This document shows positions 42,224-50,535 of a stretch of DNA of 64,000 nt, piece after piece. This stretch comes from Micromonospora sp. CB01531 (GTDB taxonomy: Bacteria > Actinomycetota > Actinomycetes > Mycobacteriales > Micromonosporaceae): contig NZ_LWLS01000072.1 of the NCBI RefSeq assembly GCF_001905095.1, forward strand, positions 283,786 through 347,785, read 5' to 3'. The position numbers and the translations under genes are program-made. The stretch's first letter is position 1; each line of letters opens with the position of its first letter. The notes under the pieces are model-generated. The model searched no databases. It was not told the origin of the DNA and worked only from the letters and a program-made list of their open reading frames with translations.

Positions 42224-43188
42224 CCCACGACCCGGTCCGGCTCTACCGGACGGTACGGCTGATCCGCCGCTTCGAGGAGCGGGCCATCGAACTGGTCCGC
42301 GCCGGGGAGATCGTCGGCGGTATCCACCCGTACCTCGGGCAGGAGGGGATCGCGGCCGGGGTCTGCGCCGCGCTGCGCGACGACGACCTGGTGACCGGCA
42401 CCCATCGCGGGCACGGGCACGTGCTCGCGAAGGGCGCCGACCCGGCCCGGATGCTCGCCGAGCTCTGCGGCCGGGTCACCGGCCTCAACCGGGGCCGGGG
42501 CGGGTCGATGCACGCCGCCGACTTCGGCGTCGGGGTGCTCGGCGCCAACGCCATCGTCGGGGCCGCCGGCGCGATCCTCACCGGGGCGGTGTGGGCGCGC
42601 CGGCGGCGCGGCGACGACATCGTGGGCGCGACCTTCTTCGGCGACGGCGCGGTCAACGAGGGGATGCTGCTGGAGGCGTTCAACCTGGCCGCGCTCTGGC
42701 GGGTGCCGGTGCTGTTCGTCTGCGAGAACAACGGATACGCCACCACCATGCCCGTCGCGGGCGCGGTCGCCGGCACCATCGGCGGCCGCGCGGCGGCGTT
42801 CGGCATGCCGGCGACCGTCGTGGACGGACAGGACCCCGAGGAGGTACGCGACGCCACCGCTGCCGCCGTCACCCGGATGCGTGCCGGCGGTGGCCCGGAA
42901 CTGGTCGAGGCGCACACCTACCGGTTCGACGCCCACCACACCTTCGAGCACGTGGTACGCCTCGACTACCGCCCGCCGGCCGAGGTGGCCCGGGGCCGCG
43001 CCCGCGACCCGGTCGCGATCCAGGGCGCGCGGCTGCCGCGGTCGGTTCGGGACGCCGTCGACGCCGAGGTCGAGGCGACCCTGGCGGCGGCCGTTGAGTA
43101 TGCCCTGGCCAGCCCGGCCCCGGACCCGGCCGGGGCGTTGGAGCACCTGTACGCCAGCGGGCTGACCGCCCGGACCGGAGGTGGCTGA
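42220..43188 (+). CDS. 2-Oxoacid dehydrogenase E1 component, alpha subunit (TPP-dependent)
   Basis: A 322-residue protein with the thiamine diphosphate motif from FFGDGAVNEG to FVCENNGYA (GDG-NN) and the dehydrogenase E1-alpha hallmarks GIHPYLGQEGIAAG and GTHRGHGHVLAKG. It pairs with the E1-beta gene that follows (TGATG overlap). No E2 or E3 gene is nearby. Homologous pairs (PglB/PglC) convert phenylpyruvate in L-phenylglycine formation of streptogramins. Here the substrate may be 4-hydroxyphenylpyruvate or 4-hydroxybenzoylformate; this is inference from neighbours. The GTG overlaps the DUF3050 stop with AAGGAGGGG upstream. Confidence 0.92.
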   Translation: MTHDPVRLYRTVRLIRRFEERAIELVRAGEIVGGIHPYLGQEGIAAGVCAALRDDDLVTGTHRGHGHVLAKGADPARMLAELCGRVTGLNRGRGGSMHAADFGVGVLGANAIVGAAGAILTGAVWARRRRGDDIVGATFFGDGAVNEGMLLEAFNLAALWRVPVLFVCENNGYATTMPVAGAVAGTIGGRAAAFGMPATVVDGQDPEEVRDATAAAVTRMRAGGGPELVEAHTYRFDAHHTFEHVVRLDYRPPAEVARGRARDPVAIQGARLPRSVRDAVDAEVEATLAAAVEYALASPAPDPAGALEHLYASGLTARTGGG

Positions 43189-44153
43189 TGCCCCGGCTGT
43201 CCTACCGCAGGGCGCTCACCCGCGCGCTCGCCGACGAGATGACCCGCGACGAGTCGGTCTTCCTGCTCGGCGAGGACATCCGGGTGGCCGCCGCGAACGT
43301 CACCTCCGGGCTGCTCAAACGGTTCGGGCCAGAGCGGGTCGTCGACACCCCGCTGTCCGAGCAGGCGTTCACCAGCTTCGCCACCGGCGCCGCGCTGGCC
43401 GGGCTGCGGCCGGTGATCGAGTTCCAGATCCCGTCGCTGCTCTTCCTGGTCTTCGAGCAGATCGTCAACCACGCCCACAAGTTCCCGCTGATGACCGGCG
43501 GGCAGTGCGCCGTGCCGGTCACCTACCTGGTGCCCGGTTCCGGCTCCCGGACCGGCTGGGCCGGGCAGCACTCCGACCACCCGTACAGTCTCTTCGCCCA
43601 CGTCGGGGTGACCACCGTGGTGCCGGCCACCCCCGCCGACGCGTACGGGCTGCTGGTGTCGGCGATCCGCTGCGACGACCCGGTGGTGGTGTTCGCCCCC
43701 GCCGGGGCGATGGACCTGCGGGCCGACGTCGCCGACCCGGCCCCGGTGCCGCTCGGCCGGGGCGTGGTCCGCCGGGCCGGCACCGACGTCACCGTGGTCG
43801 CGGTCGGGCACCTGGTGCACGACGCGCTGGCCGTCGCCGGCGACCTCGCCGGCCAGGTGTCGGTGGAGGTCTTCGACCCCCGGACGCTGTACCCGTTCGA
43901 CTGGGACGGGCTGGTCGAGTCGGTGTCCCGTACCGGGCGCCTCGTGGTGGTGGACGACTCCAACCGGTCCTGCGGCATCGCCGGCGAGATCATCGCCACC
44001 GTGGTCGAACGGGTGCGGCTGCTCGCGCCGCCCCGCCGGGTCACCCGCCCGGACGGCGCCGTGCTGCCCTTCGCGCCCGCCCTGGACCGGGCCGTGCAGC
44101 CCGGCCGCGACCAGCTCACCGCCGCCATCCAACTCACCGTGAAGGACGGTTGA
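43188..44153 (+). CDS. 2-Oxoacid dehydrogenase E1 component, beta subunit
   Basis: A 321-residue partner of the preceding E1-alpha. It starts with LSYRRALTRALADEMTRD, has LGEDI, the E1-beta signature DTPLSEQAFTSFATGAALAG, and the loop YLVPGSGSRTGWAGQHSD, then the C-terminal transketolase domain (VEVFDPRTLYPFDWD, VDDSNRSCGIAGEI). The length is standard. The absence of E2/E3 means the acyl group is either passed on by housekeeping subunits or released differently. It ends 3 bases before the next start. Confidence 0.92.
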   Translation: MPRLSYRRALTRALADEMTRDESVFLLGEDIRVAAANVTSGLLKRFGPERVVDTPLSEQAFTSFATGAALAGLRPVIEFQIPSLLFLVFEQIVNHAHKFPLMTGGQCAVPVTYLVPGSGSRTGWAGQHSDHPYSLFAHVGVTTVVPATPADAYGLLVSAIRCDDPVVVFAPAGAMDLRADVADPAPVPLGRGVVRRAGTDVTVVAVGHLVHDALAVAGDLAGQVSVEVFDPRTLYPFDWDGLVESVSRTGRLVVVDDSNRSCGIAGEIIATVVERVRLLAPPRRVTRPDGAVLPFAPALDRAVQPGRDQLTAAIQLTVKDG

Positions 44154-44156
44154 CCG

Positions 44157-45512
44157 ATGGACCCGAACTACCCGTGGCCGCCCGCCGAGCAGGCGTGGAC
44201 CGACCTTCCCGAGTCGACCCGCAGGGCGATGGTGGCCGCCGGCGCCGCCGAGTGGGAGCGGATCCACCACGGCCGGGCGACGTACAACAAGCAGTGGCGG
44301 CTGGCCCGGCCACCGGTGCTCACCGCCGACGCGTTCCGCGAGCTGAACGAGGTCTGCGACCGGATCGCCCAGCTCATCCTCGAGGCGTGCCAGCGGCGCG
44401 CCCGCACCGCCGGCGAGCTGCGCCGGCTGCTCGACGTGCCGGCGGGGGAGACCAAGCTGCTCGACGAGGACGAGCCGCTGCACGAGGGGCTGCTCGCCGC
44501 GTACCGGCCGGACGTGCTGCTCTCCGGCGGCGTGCCGTGCATCGTGGAGTACAACATCGACAGCAGCCTCGGCGGCGGCTTCGACGCGGACACCGTGATC
44601 TACCGGTACGCCGACCTCTACCGCCAGCACGGCCTGCTCGACGGGCTGCCGGCCCGCCCGGCGCCGTCCCTGCTGGACCAGCGGTTCGTGGCGATCCGGG
44701 ACACCCTCGCTCTGGCCGAGGGGGCCCGGGTGGCGCTGCTGATGGACTTCGACGCCGAGTACCCGGGGCTGGACGACCCGGAGACGTTCATCCGGATCCT
44801 CTCCCCGCTCGCCGACCAGGCCAAGCGGTTCGGCATCGACCTGATCATCGCCCCGGTCTCCACCGCCACCCTGGACGAGGAGCAGCGACTGGTGGTCGGC
44901 GGTGGCCCGGTGGCCGCGCTGTTCCGGCTGTTCGTGCCGAACCGGGTCACCCCCAGCGCCGGCCTGGACGCGGTCGCCGGGGCCCTCGCGGCCGGCACCC
45001 TGCCGATGTTCGTCAGCACCGCCGCCTGGCTGCTCAGCAACAAGCTGAACTACGCCTGGCTCTGGGCCGACCTGGCGTTGCTGTCGGCGGCCGACCAGGC
45101 GCTGATCCGCCGGTACGTCCCGCACACCGTGGCGCTCACCGCCGACCAGTTGGACCGCGCCCTGGCCGAGCAGGCCGACCTGGTGGCGAAGCCGGCCGGT
45201 GGCTCGGCCGGGCACGGGGTGCTGATCGGCCGGGAGATGAGCGCGGTGGCCTGGGAGGACGGCATCCGCGCCGCAATCGACGCGGGCGGCAACATCCTGC
45301 AGCGCTACCACGAGGCCGACCGGGTGGCGATGGACTTCGTGCAGATCGAGACCGGCGAGACGGTCAGCGCCGAGGTGCCCTACAGCCTTGCCCCGTACCT
45401 GTTCGGCCGGACCGGCTCCGGCGCCCTGGCCCGGGTCGGCTACCCCGGCTGCGAGCCGGTGCTCAACCTGGCCCGCGGCGTCCTCATGACCGGCATCCTC
45501 CTCACCGACTGA
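44157..45512 (+). CDS. ATP-grasp-like ligase candidate (glutathionylspermidine synthase type)
   Basis: A 451-residue protein. Sections reminiscent of circularly permuted ATP-grasp enzymes are VEYNIDSSLGGGFDADT, LVAKPAGGSAGHGVLIGREM (a phosphate-holding Gly loop after Lys) and ILQRYHEADRVAMDF. It would join a carboxylate to an amine or thiol with ATP. I do not recognise a specific family. Because it closes the hmaS-E1 operon, it may form an amide on an aryl or polyketide acid. The ATG is 3 bases after the E1-beta stop. A hairpin of the repeat family described at 45536 follows. Confidence 0.78.
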   Translation: MDPNYPWPPAEQAWTDLPESTRRAMVAAGAAEWERIHHGRATYNKQWRLARPPVLTADAFRELNEVCDRIAQLILEACQRRARTAGELRRLLDVPAGETKLLDEDEPLHEGLLAAYRPDVLLSGGVPCIVEYNIDSSLGGGFDADTVIYRYADLYRQHGLLDGLPARPAPSLLDQRFVAIRDTLALAEGARVALLMDFDAEYPGLDDPETFIRILSPLADQAKRFGIDLIIAPVSTATLDEEQRLVVGGGPVAALFRLFVPNRVTPSAGLDAVAGALAAGTLPMFVSTAAWLLSNKLNYAWLWADLALLSAADQALIRRYVPHTVALTADQLDRALAEQADLVAKPAGGSAGHGVLIGREMSAVAWEDGIRAAIDAGGNILQRYHEADRVAMDFVQIETGETVSAEVPYSLAPYLFGRTGSGALARVGYPGCEPVLNLARGVLMTGILLTD

Positions 45513-45535
45513 GCCCGCTCCCCACCCCCACCTGC

Positions 45536-45594
45536 GTTGATCAAGTAGTTTGCGTCGTCCGGAGTCGGCTCCCGATGCGAACTTCTTGATCAAC
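45536..45594. repeat. GATCA-type hairpin repeat, copy 1 (diverged); terminator-like
   Basis: GTTGATCAAGTAGTTTG is nearly complementary to the end CGAACTTCTTGATCAAC, with about 25 bases of loop. It lies 24 bases after the ATP-grasp stop and ends 7 bases before the convergent pseudogene, so it can terminate both. Two closer relatives occur at 47896 and 62140. Confidence 0.7.
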
Positions 45595-45600
45595 ACGGGG

Positions 45601-47129
45601 TCAGGGGTGGCGCCAGCGGGTAAGGAGGGCGGCGCAGTAGGCATCGACGGCCATCGGCGGCACCGGGCGGCGGCTGCGGTGGACGGCGGACACCGCCTTC
45701 GCCACCGTGGGGTCCCAGCGTGGTCCCAGCGACGTAGTGGCAACCAGCCCGCGACGTGCGCCTCGTGGCGGGCGGTGCCGGGTCGACCGGTGCCGCTGAC
45801 GTCGCGTCGTACGGTTGGCCGCAGGCCGAGGCGGCGCGTGCTGACGTGGTGGGTGAAGGTACGCGCCAGGGCCCGCATGTCGGCCTCCGTGAAGACCTCG
45901 GGCAGCCCGGGTGTCGAGTGGTACAGCACGGCGAAGTCGATGTCGAGCAGCGCGTGCGTGACGTCCTCGGCCTTCGGCACGGCATGGAACTGCGGACGGT
46001 AGCGGGAGCCGTCGCGGGCCGGATCGCCGGTCTTCGCCCAGCCGCCGTGGACCCGGCCGAACGAGGGCCAGTACGGCCAGACGAAGCCGCCGCCGGCCCG
46101 GACCGCGAACTGCCGGCGCAGGGTGCGGGCCATGGCGGCCGCCCGGTCGGCGTAGTCGCGGTCGTCGGTCGCGGCGGCCAGCTGGATCAGCGTCCGCCCG
46201 ACGGCGAGGAACTCGTTGGTGGGCAGTTCGGCACCGGCGAATCCGACCGGCTCGTCCGGCAACCAGACGTAGTAGCCCTCCCCGTCGGCGGAGACCCGCC
46301 ACTGGTGGTTGTGCCCGGCGAGCGCCTCGTGCGCCACGGCGAGATAGTCGTCGGTACGCGCCGCGACGGCGGCCGGCAGCAGGTCGGGCCGTTCACGGGC
46401 GAGCCGGGCGAGACCGGCGAGCGGGTAGGTGATCATCCCGGTCTGCGCCGCCAGGACCACCCGCGCGGGCCGGCACGGGTAGCTGCCCGGCCGTACCCGG
46501 CGTGCGTCGGGCGCACCGGTCGCCGCCGCCTCGGCACCCGGCGGCCCGGCGAGCAGGTCCACGGTCACCGGCGCGGCGGCGCTGTGCTGCGCGTAGGCCA
46601 TCCGGTCGGCGCGGCGCGAGTCGGTGGGATCGAGGCTGAGGTCGGCCAGCACGATCGGCGGCCGGTCGCCGCCCGGGGTGACCGTGAGCGCGAACCGGCC
46701 GTCCGCGACCGGTGTGACCTGGACGGCCGCCTTCACCCCGTGCGGTGGGAGGTGGTGCACGTGCAGGGCTGGCGCGCCGGTCACGTCCGGGACCACGGCG
46801 GTGGCCACGGTGAACTTGCTGGCGGAACTCCACACCGGCAGGCTCTGGCCACGGTGGTCCCGCACGCCCCGCAGGTGGTCCCGAGCCGCGATGACCGCGT
46901 CCGCCATGCGTGCCAGGCGACCAAGGTAGCTGGGGTCGCCGGTGGCCTCCGCCATGAGCAGGTACGCCTGCATCCGCCAGGCGAGCCCCCAGCCGAGCGC
47001 GCCGGCGTCGTTGTCCGGCACGACCGGGTCAGCTGACCCCAGGGCGGGAAGGACGGCTTCGACCGCGTCGAACAGCCCGTCGTCGCTGGTGGACGCTGCA
47101 CTGCGGGTCGTCGTGAACAGTGGCGGCAT
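45601..47129 (-). pseudogene. Conserved protein (alpha-toroid-like), frameshifted by an 11-bp duplication
   Basis: The reading starts MPPLFTTTRSAAS and is open for about 470 codons: WGLAWRMQAYLLMAEATGD, AAQTGMITYPLAGLARLA, WPYWPSFGRVHGGWAKTG, a mainly helical protein with Trp and His patches like alpha/alpha-toroid sugar enzymes. It then loses frame at a perfect 11-bp tandem repeat (45711-45732). Removing one copy restores WLPLRRWDPTVAKAVSAV and the stop at 45601, giving 505 residues. As written, the frame runs on into the neighbouring operon antisense. I do not recognise the family. It may be a true recent mutation or a sequencing error. Confidence 0.7.
45711..45732. repeat. 11-bp tandem duplication causing the frameshift
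   Basis: GGTCCCAGCGT is followed at once by GGTCCCAGCGA. An extra 11 bases is not a multiple of three and shifts the frame of the leftward gene, exactly where its normal C-terminus moves to another frame. Confidence 0.85.
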
Positions 47130-47144
47130 CCCGGGATTGTGCCA

Positions 47145-47864
47145 TCACCGGCGTTCGATCTGTGTCCCGTCGGACACGTGGCGTGGCGACGTGGCCAGGT
47201 GGGCGGCCAGCACGCGGAGGGTCTCGGCGGTGGCGATGGCGTCGCTGCGGGCGCTGCCGTGCCGGCCGTCGCCGCTGTACAGCGACGGGTCGGCGACGGC
47301 CGGGTGGTCGGTGAGGTGCACGTGCAGGGTGCCGAGCCGCTCGGCCAGCCGACCGGTGTGGGTCGACAGTTGACGCATCCGCTCCCGCAGGCCGGCTCGC
47401 AGCGCCTCGGGGACGGCGGGGCTGTGCGAGACGTCGAACATGCCGACCGTGATCACGCTCGCCCCGGCGTCCTGGAGGGCGGTGATCATCACGGACAGTT
47501 CGGCGTCGACCGCGTCCGGGTTGTAGCCGGGCCGGAAGGCGTCGTTGCCACCGCACACCACCAGCGCCAGGTCCGGGCCGAACGCCAGCGCCGACGCCAG
47601 CTGGGCCGTCCGCACCTCGTGCGCGCGCAGCCCACGCCGCCCCAGGTTGCGGTAGGCCAGTCCGGCCTGGACCGCGCGCAGCTCGGCGGCGATCCGGTCG
47701 GCCCACTGCAGGTCGGAGTAGCCGTGGACCGGCTCGCACAGCCCCTCGGCCACGCTGTCGCCCAGCACCACGAACCGCCGCCACGGATGCCCCCGCAGCA
47801 GCTCGGCGGCCTCGCCCGGGCGGAGGCACCACGGATCCGTCGCTTCGGTCAACGTCGATCCCAC
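47145..47864 (-). CDS. SGNH/GDSL-type esterase
   Basis: A 239-residue hydrolase. Block I is RFVVLGDSVAEG (nucleophile Ser), block III is VVCGGNDAFRPG, and block V is the GDGRHGSARSD region with the catalytic Asp-X-X-His. There is no signal peptide, so it is intracellular. The GTG start is preceded on its strand by TAGCGT and 6 bases, the layout of a leaderless transcript. It lies between the broken gene and a hairpin repeat and has no obvious link to the cluster. Confidence 0.88.
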   Translation of the reverse strand: MGSTLTEATDPWCLRPGEAAELLRGHPWRRFVVLGDSVAEGLCEPVHGYSDLQWADRIAAELRAVQAGLAYRNLGRRGLRAHEVRTAQLASALAFGPDLALVVCGGNDAFRPGYNPDAVDAELSVMITALQDAGASVITVGMFDVSHSPAVPEALRAGLRERMRQLSTHTGRLAERLGTLHVHLTDHPAVADPSLYSGDGRHGSARSDAIATAETLRVLAAHLATSPRHVSDGTQIERR

Positions 47865-47870
47865 TCTCGC

Positions 47871-47876
47871 ACGCTA
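47871..47876 (-). promoter_or_regulatory. Candidate leaderless -10 box of the SGNH gene
   Basis: TAGCGT on the minus strand ends 6 bases before the GTG. It matches TANNNT and suggests transcription starting at the start codon. No -35 box is clear. Confidence 0.4.
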
Positions 47877-47895
47877 ACCCACCCGCCCTCGCTGC

Positions 47896-47956
47896 GTCGA
47901 TCATGAGGTTGGCGGCCGTTCACCCGGCGTGTCGCGCCGCTAACCCCATGATCAAC
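47896..47956. repeat. GATCATGAGGTT-type hairpin repeat, copy 2
   Basis: GTCGATCATGAGGTTGGCGG pairs, with two mismatches and one G-T, with 47937-47956 (ending TGATCAAC) around 21 bases. It lies between the SGNH gene and the next rightward gene, where both would need promoters, so it is not simply a terminator. Confidence 0.75.
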
Positions 47957-47977
47957 TGCCGCAATGGAGGGATGTGG

Positions 47978-48445
47978 GTGCAGGTGGCGGTGTGTGGGCC
48001 GGCGAAGGCGTCGGCGGGCGAGGAGGCGTGGGCGCGGCGGGTGGGGGAGTTGCTCGCGCAGCACGGGGCCGTCGTGCTCTGCGGCGGGGGAGGCGGGGTG
48101 ATGGCCGCCGTCGCCGCCGGCGCCCGGTCCCGCGGCGGCCTGGTGATCGGGGTACGCCCCGACGACGGCACCGACCCGGGTGAGGCCGACGTGTCGGCGG
48201 CGGTGGTGACCAACATGGGACAGGCCCGCAACGCGATCCTGGTGTGGAGCGCCGATGCGGTGATCGCCGTCGGCGGCTCGTGGGGCACCCTCAGCGAGGT
48301 GGCGCTGGCGATGCGGCGCGGTGTCCCGGTGGCCGTGCTCGGCGGCTGGCAGATCCTCGACCCGGCCGGTGCTCCGCTGCCCGGCCCGCGGCACGTCGAC
48401 ACCCCGGAGGAGGCGGTCGACGTCGCGCTGCGCCGGCCGGGCTGA
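47978..48445 (+). CDS. LOG/TIGR00725-family nucleotide-binding protein
   Basis: A 155-residue Rossmann-type protein: VAVCGPAKASAGE, a glycine-rich LCGGGGGVMAAVAAGAR and AVIAVGGSWGTLSEVALAMRRG. This matches the TIGR00725 group, related to LOG cytokinin-activating phosphoribohydrolases but without proof of that activity. The GTG is 6 bases after GGAGGG. An ATG two codons earlier would touch that site and is less likely. It is a single gene, convergent with a HAD phosphatase gene. Confidence 0.85.
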   Translation: MQVAVCGPAKASAGEEAWARRVGELLAQHGAVVLCGGGGGVMAAVAAGARSRGGLVIGVRPDDGTDPGEADVSAAVVTNMGQARNAILVWSADAVIAVGGSWGTLSEVALAMRRGVPVAVLGGWQILDPAGAPLPGPRHVDTPEEAVDVALRRPG

Positions 48446-48451
48446 CCGGGG

Positions 48452-49072
48452 TCAGCCGAGCAGCGACAGCAGCTCCTCCGGCCGTCCGGCGGCCAGGTCC
48501 GCCGGCTCCGCGGCGTCGTACTGGTGGCCCCAGCCGGCCGCCACGGCCATCGCGCCGCTGCTCCGGGCGGCCCGCAGGTCGAGCGGCGAGTCACCGACGT
48601 ACGCGGCACGGTGGGGATCGAGCCCCAGCAGCCGGCAGGCCAGCTCGACACCGTCCGGGTGCGGCTTGGGCCGCGCGACCTCGTCCCCGCCGAGGACCAC
48701 CCGGAAGTGTCCGCGCAGGCCGGCCCGGTCGAGCAGGATCTCGGCGGCCCGGTGGCTGGCTCCGGTGAAGAGACCGACCGGCACCCGGCCGGCGACGTCG
48801 GCGAGCGCCTCGGCCACGCCGGGATAGACCGCCACCCGCTCCGCGAGCGTGGCGAGGTGCTCGTGGTAGCAGGCCAGGTCGACTTCGGTGGCCGGGCGCC
48901 CGATCAGGTGCGTCAGCAGCGCGGCCGGCGGACCGAGCGAATACCCCGCGATGATCTCGGCGTCGGACAGGGCCGGCCCGCCGCCGTCCACGATGGCGGC
49001 CCGGTACGCCGCCGGCACCACCGCGTGCGACTCGATCAGGGTGCCGTCCATGTCGAAGACGATTCCGTCCAT
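48452..49072 (-). CDS. HAD-family phosphatase (beta-phosphoglucomutase-like)
   Basis: A 206-residue HAD hydrolase. Motif I is IVFDMDGTLIESH (both Asp present), motif II is VGLFTGAS, motif III is the Lys in VARPKPHPDG and motif IV is AAYVGDSPLDLRAARSSG. The cap is helical, as in phosphoglycolate phosphatases and beta-phosphoglucomutases. The substrate is not predictable. The start is placed at the ATG before the first strand; the reading upstream of it is low complexity. Confidence 0.9.
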   Translation of the reverse strand: MDGIVFDMDGTLIESHAVVPAAYRAAIVDGGGPALSDAEIIAGYSLGPPAALLTHLIGRPATEVDLACYHEHLATLAERVAVYPGVAEALADVAGRVPVGLFTGASHRAAEILLDRAGLRGHFRVVLGGDEVARPKPHPDGVELACRLLGLDPHRAAYVGDSPLDLRAARSSGAMAVAAGWGHQYDAAEPADLAAGRPEELLSLLG

Positions 49073-49122
49073 CCGCGCGTGCTCCCGGCGCACGGACGGT
49101 GAGCCGGGACGTGGGGCAGTGC

Positions 49123-49515
49123 TCACCGCGCCTCCGACCGGTACGCGGCGGCGAGCCGCTTCGGGGCGCGGGCGTACCACGCCTCGGTGATCAGCTCGGC
49201 CAGCTCATCGACGTCGATCCGGTCGAGCCGGACCAGCACGGCCGGGTACCCGTCGAAGTGCGGGGTGGTGAAGTAGACGGTGGGATCATCGGCCAGCAGC
49301 GCCTCCTTGGCGCCCAGGTCGGGCACCCGGACGCCGAGGATCGGGCCGTCGGGGGCGGCGTCGCCCAGGGCGTCGAGGTCGGCGCGGCGCAGCGGCCGTT
49401 CCCAGACGAAGGACTTGTCCCGGACCCGCCAGGCGGGCAGGTCGTCGTGGCTGCCCCGCTCGGTGGTCTCCGGCAGGGCGAGCGCGATCCGGCGTACGTC
49501 ATCCCAGGTCGCCAT
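49123..49515 (-). CDS. MmcQ/YjbR family protein
   Basis: A 130-residue protein of the MmcQ/YjbR fold: ATWDDVRRIALALPETTERGSHDDLPAWRV at the N-terminus (shown in part) and PHFDGYPAVLVRLDRID near the C-terminus. These proteins have a double-wing DNA-binding-like fold and unknown roles. The gene starts 10 bases from the left end of the insertion sequence; its promoter may now lie inside or beyond the element. Confidence 0.88.
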   Translation of the reverse strand: MATWDDVRRIALALPETTERGSHDDLPAWRVRDKSFVWERPLRRADLDALGDAAPDGPILGVRVPDLGAKEALLADDPTVYFTTPHFDGYPAVLVRLDRIDVDELAELITEAWYARAPKRLAAAYRSEAR

Positions 49516-49524
49516 GGGCCGACT

Positions 49525-49545
49525 CTAGATGATTGAGTCCGAAGT
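49525..49545 (+). repeat. Left terminal inverted repeat of the IS982-type element
   Basis: It begins CTAGATGATTGAG and is identical over 21 bases to the complement of the right end. Confidence 0.9.
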
Positions 49546-49604
49546 CTGAGCTGTGTGACTGGGCAGCTTGACTTGGACACGGCGAAGGGTATCGATGTCA
49601 GTTT

Positions 49605-50501
49605 GTGAAGACAGACCTCGATACCCTTCTGACCGCACTCTACGTGTTCCTCGACGATCACGTCATCGGTCGTCGCCGGATCGGTCGCCCGCCCCTGCTG
49701 TCCGACGCCGAACTGCTGTGCCTGGCCATCGCGCAGGTCCTGCTCGACTTCCCCCGTGAACGGCACTGGATCCGCTACGCCCGCAAGAACCTGCGCCACC
49801 TGTTCCCCTACATCCCTGACCAGTCCGGATACGGCAAACGGCTACGAGCCGCCGGTCCGCTGATCGCCGCAGCGATCCGACATCTGGCCGAGAACACCCC
49901 GACCGGGGTACCGATCCTGCGGCTGGTCGATTCCACACCCGTGCCCTGCGGAGCCTCTCGCGAGACCGCGAAACGCTCCGACCTGGCAGGCGACGCCGGC
50001 TACGGCTACTGCGCCTCCCACTCCCGCTACTTCTGGGGCATGCGCCTGTATCTGGTCACCACCGTCGAGGGCATGCCGGTGACCTGGTGCCTGGCCAACC
50101 CGAAACTCGACGAACGCGACGTCCTGGCCGCCCTGCTGGAAGTCGACCACCACCTCGTCCAGTCCGGGCAGGTGATCCTGGCCGACCGGGGCTTCGCCGG
50201 TCAGACGTTCGAGGCGTTCCTCGACGACCTCGGTGTCCACCTGCTGCGCCCCGCCCGCAAAGGCACCCGGGACTCGACGCCGAGCTGCACCGAACGACGT
50301 CTGCTGCTCATGCGCCAGTGGATCGAGGCGATCTTCGACACCCTCAAAGGCCAACTCAGTCTCGAACAACACGGAGCCCGCCACCGGGCCGGCATCTACG
50401 CCCGCGTCGGCCAGCGTCTGCTCGCGATGGCCACCTGCATCTGGCACAACACCAACACCGGCGCACCCAGGAAACGATCACTCATCGCATACGACCACTG
50501 A
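49605..50501 (+). CDS. IS982-family DDE transposase
   Basis: A 298-residue transposase. The catalytic acids sit in ILRLVDSTPVPCG, VILADRGFAGQTFEAF and RQWIEAIFDTLKGQLSLEQH, the last being the Glu of the DDE set followed by the family-typical tail. The length matches IS982 transposases. The GTG start follows an AAGGG-type site about 18 bases upstream; an exact ribosome site is weak. No frameshift or stop is seen, so the element could be active. Confidence 0.92.
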   Translation: MKTDLDTLLTALYVFLDDHVIGRRRIGRPPLLSDAELLCLAIAQVLLDFPRERHWIRYARKNLRHLFPYIPDQSGYGKRLRAAGPLIAAAIRHLAENTPTGVPILRLVDSTPVPCGASRETAKRSDLAGDAGYGYCASHSRYFWGMRLYLVTTVEGMPVTWCLANPKLDERDVLAALLEVDHHLVQSGQVILADRGFAGQTFEAFLDDLGVHLLRPARKGTRDSTPSCTERRLLLMRQWIEAIFDTLKGQLSLEQHGARHRAGIYARVGQRLLAMATCIWHNTNTGAPRKRSLIAYDH

Positions 50502-50510
50502 CCAGCCCGA

Positions 50511-50531
50511 ACTTCGGACTCAATCATCTAG
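50511..50531 (-). repeat. Right terminal inverted repeat of the IS982-type element
   Basis: It ends in CTCAATCATCTAG and is the exact complement of the left end over 21 bases. Confidence 0.9.
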
Positions 50532-50535
50532 TGGC

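Larger units (their letters stand above)
49525..50531. mobile_element. IS982-family insertion sequence, complete
   Basis: An element of about 1.0 kb with perfect 21-bp inverted ends (49525-49545 and 50511-50531, reading CTAGATGATTGAGTCCGAAG inward). It holds one intact DDE transposase gene. The outer CTAG is a palindrome and may be the target duplication instead of part of the repeats. The element separates the MmcQ gene from the SARP-CGNR regulator. The stop codon of the regulator begins 4 bases outside the right end. Confidence 0.92.

Noticed and set aside
42966..45600. Continuation of the leftward frame at 47129 deep into the E1 and ATP-grasp genes
   Set aside because: It exists only because the 11-bp duplication shifts the frame past the natural stop; the translated extension is low complexity.
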